In this document: one piece after another, positions 1-4,816 of the stretch | Layout: each line of letters opens with the position of its first letter | How positions within the stretch are numbered: the stretch's first letter is position 1 | NCBI GenBank assembly: GCA_030447125.1 | Contig: JAUJLZ010000048.1 | Location: 1 to 10,520, forward strand | DNA from: Acidimicrobiales bacterium | GTDB taxonomy: Bacteria; Actinomycetota; Acidimicrobiia; Acidimicrobiales; CADCSY01 | DNA length: 10,520 bases | Reading direction: 5' to 3' | Made by a program: the position numbers and the translations under genes | Notes under the pieces: model-generated | The model's database searches: none | The model's input: the letters and a program-made list of their open reading frames with translations, nothing else | What the model was told of the DNA's origin: nothing

Positions 1-1
1 G

Positions 2-496
2 GCCAAGCACCTGCTCCGGGTCTTCCTGCGCCAGTACCGGGACCCGGCCCAGGCCCTGGAGGAGCTCAACCGCCAGATCTCGGGCATGGACCGGGGTGAG
101 GAGTTCATCTCCATGTGCGTGGTGGTCTTCGACACCGAGGCGGGGACGCTGCGCTACGCCTCGGCCGGCCACCCCGCCAGCTTCTACTGGCAGGACGGTG
201 AGGTGCGTCCCCTGCGAGCCACCGGACCCTTGATCTCGCTGCAGCCGTCGGGCAGCTACACGAGCCGGGAGATCTCGCTGCAGAGCGGGGACCTGGTGGT
301 GATGTACACCGACGGGTTGGCCGAGGCCCGCAACGGTGAGCAGCTCTTCGGTGAGGAGCGCATCGCCGCCCACCTCCGCCGCGATCCCGACGTCGATCCC
401 GACGTGTTGTGCAAGACCCTGGCCGAGGCCGCCGCCGACTTCGCCACCACCCCGGTCACCGACGACATCGCCATCCTGGCCATCCGCCGGCTGTAG
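2..496 (+). CDS. PP2C/SpoIIE-family serine phosphatase, C-terminal part
   Basis: The reading frame is open from the first full codon at base 2, so the N-terminus lies outside the window and only about 164 residues are seen. They match the C-terminal half of the SpoIIE/RsbU (PPM/PP2C) phosphatase domain. Visible are a helix ending in LNRQI, a strand-rich segment with SAGHP (the conserved GHP), the YTDGL(A/T)EAR motif with its metal-binding Asp at bases 311-313, and a terminal DDIAILAIR block whose two Asp codons are at 461-466. In this family these residues bind Mn/Mg and dephosphorylate serine on anti-anti-sigma factors or response partners. The partner here is unknown, because any sensor (PAS, GAF, HAMP or receiver) domains would be upstream. 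The protein ends directly after the catalytic domain, so there is no C-terminal fusion. The phosphatase assignment is secure; the role in sigma-factor signalling is inferred from the family. Confidence 0.9.
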   Translation, partial: AKHLLRVFLRQYRDPAQALEELNRQISGMDRGEEFISMCVVVFDTEAGTLRYASAGHPASFYWQDGEVRPLRATGPLISLQPSGSYTSREISLQSGDLVVMYTDGLAEARNGEQLFGEERIAAHLRRDPDVDPDVLCKTLAEAAADFATTPVTDDIAILAIRRL

Positions 497-516
497 CAGC
501 TCCAGGCCGGCCGGCG

Positions 517-531
517 GCCCCTGATCGGGGC
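517..531 (+). terminator. Small GC hairpin after the phosphatase gene
   Basis: The stem GCCCC/GGGGC with a five-base TGATC loop lies 20 bases past the phosphatase stop codon. No T-run follows it, so it is a weak candidate terminator, although actinobacterial terminators often lack a T-run. It could also be chance in GC-rich DNA. Confidence 0.25.
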
Positions 532-550
532 GTTGGCCTGAAGCCGGTCC

Positions 551-556
551 TAGCCT
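551..556 (+). promoter_or_regulatory. Leaderless -10 box TAGCCT
   Basis: TAGCCT fits the actinobacterial TANNNT -10 consensus and lies 7 nt before the ATG at 564. With this spacing transcription would begin at or next to the start codon. No Shine-Dalgarno sequence lies before the ATG, and no clear -35 is visible. The same arrangement recurs before six other genes in the window. Confidence 0.55.
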
Positions 557-563
557 CGGCCCC

Positions 564-776
564 ATGCCCTGGTGTGACGCCTGCGACCGCTTCTGGACGG
601 TCGACGCCGTGGCCGGCCACGACGACTGCCCCAACTGCGGGACGGTCCTGGCCCAGCCCAAGGCCGACGAGCAGGCCGGCGCACCCTGGCACTTCAAGCT
701 CCTGATCGTGGCCGTGGCGGCCTACCTGGGTTGGCGGGCCATCCAGCTCCTCGTCGGGCTCATCGGCCGCTTCTGA
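564..776 (+). CDS. Small zinc-ribbon membrane protein
   Basis: A 70-residue protein in two parts. Residues 4-25 hold two CxxC knuckles (C4/C7 and C22/C25), the spacing of a rubredoxin-like or zinc-ribbon fold that binds one zinc ion. Residues about 46-67 form one hydrophobic helix (FKLLIVAVAAYLGWRAI...), so the protein is probably membrane-anchored with the ribbon in the cytoplasm. The ATG at 564 is chosen because the first CxxC begins at residue 4 and a TAGCCT box lies 7 nt upstream. I do not recognise a named family. Similar short ribbon-plus-helix proteins are common conserved hypotheticals in actinobacteria. It lies 67 bases after the phosphatase gene and appears to have its own promoter, so a shared function is not implied. 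Confidence 0.75.
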   Translation: MPWCDACDRFWTVDAVAGHDDCPNCGTVLAQPKADEQAGAPWHFKLLIVAVAAYLGWRAIQLLVGLIGRF

Positions 777-807
777 TCGAACGGCCGTTGCTCAAAACAC
801 CGGGACA

Positions 808-959
808 GTGCCGGTCTTCGTTGACCCAACGTCCTGGTGTACGCCCGGGACGTTAGCGAGGCCGAGAAGCAACCACAGGCGATCGCGTGGATGGATCACC
901 TCCACGTCGTCAACCCCTTCCTCATGGCTCCGGCACTGCGAGCGTCCGGGGACGAGTAG
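808..959 (+). pseudogene. PIN-domain (VapC-like) toxin remnant
   Basis: From the GTG at 808 the frame reads MPVFVD, the start of a PIN ribonuclease with its first catalytic Asp. One base is then missing: GAC CC AAC where PIN genes have GAC ACC AAC. From base 828 the next frame continues the family pattern NVLVYARD, then AEKQ and an AWMDHL helix. It then jumps straight to VVNPFL, which resembles the last strand of this PIN subfamily, and stops at TAG 957. Intact members are about 140 residues, so roughly the middle 90 residues, with the remaining acidic catalytic residues, are gone. The gene therefore carries a 1-nt frameshift plus a large internal deletion and cannot encode an active RNase. 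No antitoxin gene is visible upstream. A short inverted repeat, ACCGG/CCGGT (799-803 and 811-815), surrounds the old start codon. The PIN identity rests on recalled family motifs, not on an alignment. Confidence 0.68.
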
Positions 960-962
960 GTC

Positions 963-1532
963 TCAGCAGTCGGTGACGGTGCCCTCGTCGTCCACTCGCA
1001 GGCGGCGGCCGTCGGGGGTCTCGACGGTCGATAGCCGTAGGCCCAGCACTTCGGACATCAGGACCCCATCGGCGCCGGGCTCCACCAGGCGGTAGGTCGC
1101 CCCCCGCAGGGCGTAGCGCTCCACTGCGCGGGTGTCGGGCTGGATGACGAGGACTTCCTGCACCCCTCGGGCGGCGTACCAGTCGAGCTTCTCGTAGGAC
1201 TCGTCCCGAGGCGATCGGATCTCGACCACCAGCTCAGCGGTGCCGTCGATGCCCCGGTCACTGGCATGTTCGGTTCGGTAGACGGCGAGGTCGGGCACCC
1301 GGTAGTCGTCGGTGGCGGCGTACAGGCCGGTCTCGTAGGAGATGGAGAGGCCGCGTCGACGCACTGCCGGTCCTAGGGCTTGGAGGAAGCAGGCCCCCAG
1401 CCGCTGATGGGGCCCTCCCGGTGCCGGCACCATGTGCAGCACCCCCTCCCACATCTCGTCGAAGACGTCGAGGCCGAGCCGGCGGCGTTCCTCCAGCAGC
1501 GCCTCCGGGGCCTCGACCAGCACGGCTCGCAC
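963..1532 (-). CDS. Uma2 family protein (DUF820, PD-(D/E)XK nuclease fold)
   Basis: A 189-residue protein of the usual length for the Uma2/DUF820 family, which has a restriction-endonuclease-like fold and unknown substrate. The family pattern is visible: an N-terminal region containing DEMWEGVLHMVPAPG, then H-Q-R-L-G, a core strand VPDLAVYR with Asp81, the strand ELVVEIRSP with Glu104, and Lys115 in YEKLDWYAARGV, followed by a strand EVLVI. Asp81, Glu104 and Lys115 are the probable metal-site residues. The GTG at 1532 is chosen because TACCGT lies 7 nt upstream and no Shine-Dalgarno is present. It is divergent from the flavin-reductase gene, with 53 bases between start codons, and convergent with the PIN remnant three bases away. 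Family members occur in many copies in cyanobacteria and actinobacteria, and some are linked to mobile DNA; nothing here proves mobility. Confidence 0.85.
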   Translation of the reverse strand: MRAVLVEAPEALLEERRRLGLDVFDEMWEGVLHMVPAPGGPHQRLGACFLQALGPAVRRRGLSISYETGLYAATDDYRVPDLAVYRTEHASDRGIDGTAELVVEIRSPRDESYEKLDWYAARGVQEVLVIQPDTRAVERYALRGATYRLVEPGADGVLMSEVLGLRLSTVETPDGRRLRVDDEGTVTDC

Positions 1533-1539
1533 GGCGCCA

Positions 1540-1545
1540 ACGGTA
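1540..1545 (-). promoter_or_regulatory. Leaderless -10 box TACCGT for the Uma2 gene
   Basis: Read on the minus strand, TACCGT lies 7 nt before the GTG at 1532, with no Shine-Dalgarno between. The opposing -10 box of the flavin-reductase gene is 27 bases away, so the -35 region of each promoter would fall in the space shared by both. Confidence 0.5.
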
Positions 1546-1572
1546 CCGCAACGACCGGTGTAGCCCGACCGC

Positions 1573-1578
1573 TAGGGT
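1573..1578 (+). promoter_or_regulatory. Leaderless -10 box TAGGGT for the 1586-4743 operon
   Basis: TAGGGT lies 7 nt before the GTG at 1586. The spacer CGCGCCC has no Shine-Dalgarno. The identical TAGGGT-N7-GTG layout occurs before the HAD phosphatase at the right end, which supports both assignments. Confidence 0.6.
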
Positions 1579-1585
1579 CGCGCCC

Positions 1586-2146
1586 GTGGCCGCACCAGGA
1601 GGCACCGGCGCCGTCGGGCCGTTCCCGCCTGGGATCGAGACCGACGAGCAGCGCGAGGAGTACGACAAGCTGCGGCGGCGGGTGCTGTGGACCCTGCCCT
1701 ACGGCCTCTACGTGGTGGGCAGTCGGGCGGATGACCGGCGCAACGCGATGACGCTGAACTGGGCCACGCAACTGTCCTTCGAGCCCAAGTTGGTGGGCAT
1801 CGGCGTGGAGAAGCCGGCGCTCACCCACGAGCTCATCAGCGAGGGCCGGGTCTTCAGCCTGTGCACCGTGGCCCGTGACGACCGGGCCATCGTGCGCAAG
1901 TTCACCAAGCCCGTCGAGGTCGACCTGGTCGCCATGACGCTCAACGGCTTCGCCTTCCACGACGGCGTGAGCGGAGCGCCCATCCTCGACCAGGCCCCGG
2001 GGTACCTCGACTGCGAAGTCCGCCACCTGGTCGACGCCGGCAACCACACCTTCTTCGTGGGCGAGGTGGTCGATGCCGGCTTCCAGGCGTCCGAGGACAC
2101 CGAGGTGCTGCGCATGGAGGACACCCGTATGAACTACGGCGGTTGA
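1586..2146 (+). CDS. Flavin-reductase-like (FMN-binding split barrel) protein
   Basis: A 186-residue protein with the flavin reductase-like domain (DIM6/NTAB family), which binds FMN or FAD and uses NAD(P)H. Residues about 34-165 hold the domain: the entry strand LPYGLYVVGSRADD, the flavin-loop block NAMTLNWATQLSFEP (53-67), the VGIGVEKPALTHELI strand-helix (70-84), FSLCTVARD (90-98), and the closing strand NHTFFVGEV (153-161), equivalent to the GDHxxFxGEV of the family. The acidic helix ETDEQREEYDKLRRR at 18-32 is an N-terminal extension. The GTG at 1586 is chosen because of the TAGGGT box 7 nt upstream. An ATG further upstream at 1421 would require reading through the divergent promoter and the Uma2 gene. 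It is the first gene of a tight plus-strand cluster, 4 nt from the proposed crcB start. The physiological substrate (free flavin, or a monooxygenase partner) is not evident. Confidence 0.85.
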   Translation: MAAPGGTGAVGPFPPGIETDEQREEYDKLRRRVLWTLPYGLYVVGSRADDRRNAMTLNWATQLSFEPKLVGIGVEKPALTHELISEGRVFSLCTVARDDRAIVRKFTKPVEVDLVAMTLNGFAFHDGVSGAPILDQAPGYLDCEVRHLVDAGNHTFFVGEVVDAGFQASEDTEVLRMEDTRMNYGG

Positions 2147-2150
2147 CCCG

Positions 2151-2516
2151 CTGTCCCGCCTGGCTCTGATCGCCCTGGCCGGCGCCGCCGGAGCCCTGTG
2201 CCGGCTTGGCGTCAACAACCTCTTCGGAACCCGCCCGTTTCCGCTGTCGACGCTGGTGGTCAACGTGGTGGGCTCGTTCGCCCTCGGCGTCCTGGTGGCC
2301 TGGGGCGCCACCCGTCTGTCGCCTGAGGTGCTCTCGGCCCTGTCCGTCGGCTTCCTCGGCGCCTTCACCACCTTCTCCACCTTCAGCCTCGAGGCGGTGA
2401 CCCTCTCCGACGACGGTCGCGTGGGCACCGCCGCCGCCTACGTGGTCATCTCCGTGATGGCAGGCCTCGCCGCCGCCGCCGCCGGTCACCACGCCGGGCG
2501 GGTGCTGCTCAGCTGA
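2151..2516 (+). CDS. crcB: Fluoride channel CrcB/Fluc
   Basis: About 121 residues, the normal length for a Fluc/CrcB subunit, which dimerises in the inner membrane and exports fluoride. Family signatures are clear: GAxGALCRLGVNNL in helix 1, FPLSTLVVNVVGSFALG with pore Asn38, and the signature GFLGAFTTFSTFSLE at 67-80 containing the Phe-box residues (F75 and F78). A fourth hydrophobic helix follows at the end. The first ATG/GTG/TTG in frame is the GTG at 2256, which would remove all of helix 1. Upstream of it the frame is open only back to a TGA at 2130-2132. I therefore place the start at CTG 2151, 4 nt after the preceding stop, with a weak GGCGG at 2138-2142. It probably relies on translational coupling. 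No fluoride riboswitch is visible, as the gene sits inside an operon. Function is confident; the start is inferred. Confidence 0.85.
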   Translation: MSRLALIALAGAAGALCRLGVNNLFGTRPFPLSTLVVNVVGSFALGVLVAWGATRLSPEVLSALSVGFLGAFTTFSTFSLEAVTLSDDGRVGTAAAYVVISVMAGLAAAAAGHHAGRVLLS

Positions 2517-2533
2517 CGACGGTCCCGGTACCG

Positions 2534-3481
2534 ATGTCCATCCTTCCGACCTTCACCGGTGCGGTGCTCACCGGCGGGGCCAGCCGGCGCATGGGTCGGG
2601 ACAAGGCCCTGGTCGAGGTCGGCGGTCGGGCGCTGGCGGCCATCGCCGCCGGCGCTCTGGTCGACGCCGGAGCCGATGGGCCGGTGCTGGCGATAGGCGG
2701 AGAGGGTGGGGCCCTGGCCCACCTGGGCCTCGAGGCGGTGGCTGACGACCATCCTGGCGAAGGCCCGCTCGGTGGTGTGCTCACCGCGCTCGCCCGGGCC
2801 CCCCACGACCTGGTGGTGGTGCTGGCCTGTGACGTGCCCGGTGCTGACCCGGCCGCCGTGCGCCACGTGGTCGCCGCTCTGGCCGCTACCCCCGAGGCCG
2901 ACGTCGCCGTCCCGGTCCTCGACGATGGGCGTCACCAACCCCTCCACGCCGCCTGGCGACGGTCGGCGCTTTCCGAGGTTCGGGCCGCCTTCGAGCGGGG
3001 GGAGCGGGCGGTGCACCGGGTGCTGGACGATCTGGTCGTCGTTCGGGTCCGAGGGGTGGCGCCCGAGGCCGTGGCCGATGTGGACAGCCCGGCGGACCTC
3101 CAGAGGCGGTTGGTCGAACGGCGCTCCGGTCCGCCAGACTGGGAGACCATGAGCGAGACCACTGAACCCGAGGTCGACGTCGACCGCCTGGCCGAGGTCG
3201 CCGCCGAGGGCGCCTGGGTGCTCGACGTCCGCCAGCCCGACGAGTACGAGGACGGCCACGTCCCCGGCGCCCACCTCATCCCCCTCGACCAGCTCTCCAC
3301 CCGCCACACCGAGGTGCCCAAGGATCAGGAGGTGTACGTCGTGTGCGGCGGCGGTGGCCGCAGCGCGGTGGCCACCGAGGCGCTCAACGGGGCCGGCTAC
3401 CGGGCGGTGAACGTGGCCGGCGGCACGCGGGGGTGGATCGAGGCCGGCAACCCGGTGGTCTCCGGCACGGAGCCGACCTGA
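2534..3481 (+). CDS. MobA-like nucleotidyltransferase fused to a rhodanese domain
   Basis: A single open frame of 315 residues. Residues 8-about 200 resemble MobA, which transfers GMP from GTP to molybdopterin to form the guanine dinucleotide cofactor. LTGGASRRMGRDKAL at 12-26 is the nucleotide-binding loop, GPLGG lies at 77-81, and ACDVPG carries the metal-binding Asp100. Residues about 212-308 form a rhodanese domain: VLDVRQPDEYEDGHVPGAHLIPL, then VVCGGGGRSA with catalytic Cys271 and Arg276 in C-x4-R spacing, then YRAVNVAGGTRGW. The rhodanese Cys is intact, so it may carry persulfide sulfur. The linker is short (about residues 195-212) and contains an in-frame ATG at 3149 that could start a free 110-residue rhodanese. 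The start at ATG 2534 is 17 nt after crcB and lacks a strong Shine-Dalgarno. Other molybdopterin genes are absent here. The MobA substrate (GTP versus CTP) cannot be decided from the sequence. Confidence 0.82.
   Translation: MSILPTFTGAVLTGGASRRMGRDKALVEVGGRALAAIAAGALVDAGADGPVLAIGGEGGALAHLGLEAVADDHPGEGPLGGVLTALARAPHDLVVVLACDVPGADPAAVRHVVAALAATPEADVAVPVLDDGRHQPLHAAWRRSALSEVRAAFERGERAVHRVLDDLVVVRVRGVAPEAVADVDSPADLQRRLVERRSGPPDWETMSETTEPEVDVDRLAEVAAEGAWVLDVRQPDEYEDGHVPGAHLIPLDQLSTRHTEVPKDQEVYVVCGGGGRSAVATEALNGAGYRAVNVAGGTRGWIEAGNPVVSGTEPT
3135..3151 (+). promoter_or_regulatory. Possible internal start for a free rhodanese
   Basis: Inside the fusion gene, CAGACT lies 8 nt before an in-frame ATG at 3149. 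This is the window's -10/start spacing, but with C in place of the usual T. A GGGAG at 3141-3145 is also present, although only 3 nt from the ATG, which is too close to be a good ribosome site. Either element could produce the C-terminal rhodanese alone; neither is strong. Confidence 0.3.
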
Positions 3482-4743
3482 GGCGTTCGGACGCCACCAG
3501 CGGCGACCCCGCCCCCGCCGGCGGCGATGAGGAGGCGTTCGTTCCCGCTCGGCTGATCGTCGACGATGCCGGCTTGGCCGAGCTGGTGGCCGCCCTGGCC
3601 GATGCCCCGGTGTATGCCGTGGACACCGAGTTCCATCGGGAGCGCACGTACTGGCCCCAGCTCGCCCTGGTCCAGATCGCCTGGGCCGGCCGCACGGTCC
3701 TGGTCGACCCGCTGGCCGTCGACATCAGCCCGCTGCGCACGGTCCTCGAAGGTCCCGGTCTGGCCGTCATGCACGCCGCCAGCCAGGACCTCGAAGTCCT
3801 CGACCGGGCCTGCGGGGCCATCCCGTCACGGCTGTTCGACACCCAGCTGGCGGCCGGGTTCCTCGGCTTCTCCACCCCGTCACTGACCTCGTTGGCCAGT
3901 CGCATCCTCGACGTGGACCTGCCCAAGGCCAGCCGGCTCACCGACTGGATGCGCCGGCCCCTCGCCTCCGAACAGCTGCGCTACGCCGCCGCCGATGTCG
4001 ACCACCTCCTGGAGTTGGCCGATCTGCTCCGGGACGAGCTGGCCGCCAGCGGGCGCCTGGGCTGGGCCGAAGCCGAGTGCGAGGAGCTGCGGGTCAAGCG
4101 GTGGGGCCCGCCTGCCCCCGAAGACGCCTGGTTGCGGCTCAAGGAGAGCCGGTCCCTGCGGGGTCGGGCCCGGGGCATCGTCTACTCCCTGGCCGCCTGG
4201 CGTGAACGCCGGGCCGCGGCCACCGACCAGCCGGTGCGCTTCGTGCTGTCCGACCTGGCCCTGGTGGGCGTTGCCGGTGAAGCGCCCAAGGATCTCGACG
4301 CCCTCCATCGCATCCGTGGGATCGACCAGCGCCACACCCGTGGTGGCCAGGGACGCGAGATCCTGGCCGTGGTCGAGGCCGGGCGGGCGGTCCCCGAGTC
4401 GGCGCTGCGCATGCCCCGGCGCGACGACCTCGACCGTGACCTCCGGCCGGCCCTGGCCCTGTTGGTGGCCTGGGTGAGCCAGCTGAGTCGTGAGCTGGCC
4501 ATCGATCCCGCCCTGCTCGCCACCCGCAGCGACCTCACCGCCTTCCTCAACGGCGACCCCGACGCCCGCCTGGCCGACGGATGGCGCGAGGAGCTGGTGG
4601 GTCGCCCGGCCCGGCGCCTGGTCGACGGCGAGCTGGCCCTGGCCTTCGACGGCAAGGGCGGGCTCACCCTGGAGCGTCGCTCGGGCGAGCTGACCGGCCC
4701 CGACCTGCCCCGGCCCCGCGCCCCCTGGGTGGGCGAGGGCTGA
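3433..4743 (+). CDS. rnd: Ribonuclease D with HRDC domain
   Basis: A DEDDy 3'-5' exoribonuclease that trims tRNA and stable RNA precursors. Counting from GTG 3433, Exo I is DTEFHRE (Asp64, Glu66), Exo II is HAASQDLEVL (Asp119), and Exo III is YAAAD (Tyr184, Asp188), so all catalytic residues are present. The region LRLKESRSLRGRARG followed by a helical HRDC domain at roughly 257-315 (VRFVLSDLALVGVAGEAPKD, then LDALHRIRGI) gives the usual RNase D layout. A further helical C-terminal part makes about 436 residues. The start is uncertain. GTG 3433 overlaps the preceding gene by 49 nt and has no ribosome site. CTG 3478, overlapping the upstream TGA as CTGA, has GGAG at 3469-3472 five bases before it and would give 421 residues. 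The domain begins near base 3550, so either works. It is the last gene of the cluster and ends just before a converging gene. Confidence 0.88.
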   Translation: MDRGRQPGGLRHGADLRRSDATSGDPAPAGGDEEAFVPARLIVDDAGLAELVAALADAPVYAVDTEFHRERTYWPQLALVQIAWAGRTVLVDPLAVDISPLRTVLEGPGLAVMHAASQDLEVLDRACGAIPSRLFDTQLAAGFLGFSTPSLTSLASRILDVDLPKASRLTDWMRRPLASEQLRYAAADVDHLLELADLLRDELAASGRLGWAEAECEELRVKRWGPPAPEDAWLRLKESRSLRGRARGIVYSLAAWRERRAAATDQPVRFVLSDLALVGVAGEAPKDLDALHRIRGIDQRHTRGGQGREILAVVEAGRAVPESALRMPRRDDLDRDLRPALALLVAWVSQLSRELAIDPALLATRSDLTAFLNGDPDARLADGWREELVGRPARRLVDGELALAFDGKGGLTLERRSGELTGPDLPRPRAPWVGEG

Positions 4744-4767
4744 CCCGCACCTGTCGATCCCATCGCC

Positions 4768-4816
4768 GTTCTTTCGTCTGTGAGAGGCAGGCGGTGCCCG
4801 CTAGGGACGAAAGAAC
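4768..4816. terminator. Perfect 11-bp inverted repeat between convergent genes
   Basis: Bases 4768-4778 (GTTCTTTCGTC) and 4806-4816 (GACGAAAGAAC) are exact reverse complements separated by 27 bases, and the spacer itself holds a GCGG/CCGC mini-hairpin (4791-4801). The structure sits 24 bases after the RNase D stop. Its right arm encodes the last residues (GFFR) of the alpha-glucosidase on the other strand, whose stop codon lies in the loop. Position and symmetry suggest a bidirectional terminator or 3'-end-protecting hairpin. There is no T-run beyond either arm and the stem is not especially GC-rich, so the terminator role is inferred. Confidence 0.5.

Noticed and set aside
808..1095. Continuous 95-codon frame from GTG 808 running into the Uma2 gene
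   Set aside because: After the first six codons it leaves the PIN pattern and becomes Ser/Arg-rich. The PIN motifs continue in another frame, so this frame is the result of the frameshift, not a gene.
808..1532. PIN toxin plus Uma2 nuclease as a two-gene defence or toxin-antitoxin system
   Set aside because: The PIN gene is broken and the two are convergent, not co-transcribed. No antitoxin is visible, so nothing shows they act together.
1421..1585. Upstream ATG (1421) as start of the flavin-reductase-like protein
   Set aside because: It would overlap the Uma2 gene and its promoter by 110 bases and add Arg/Pro-rich sequence foreign to the family. GTG 1586 has a well-placed -10 box.
2135..2150. 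Programmed +1 frameshift (GGT TGA C) fusing the flavin reductase to CrcB
   Set aside because: It resembles the prfB-type shift only at TGA-C. The slip from GGT to GTT is poor, no upstream stimulatory Shine-Dalgarno is seen, and such a fusion is not one I know. Kept only as an alternative in the crcB start finding.
1373..2428. Minus-strand open frame opposite the flavin reductase and crcB genes
   Set aside because: The plus strand holds two recognisable families here; the antisense product shows none.
2486..3307. Minus-strand open frame opposite the MobA-rhodanese gene
   Set aside because: Shadow of a motif-bearing gene, with no start context or domain of its own.
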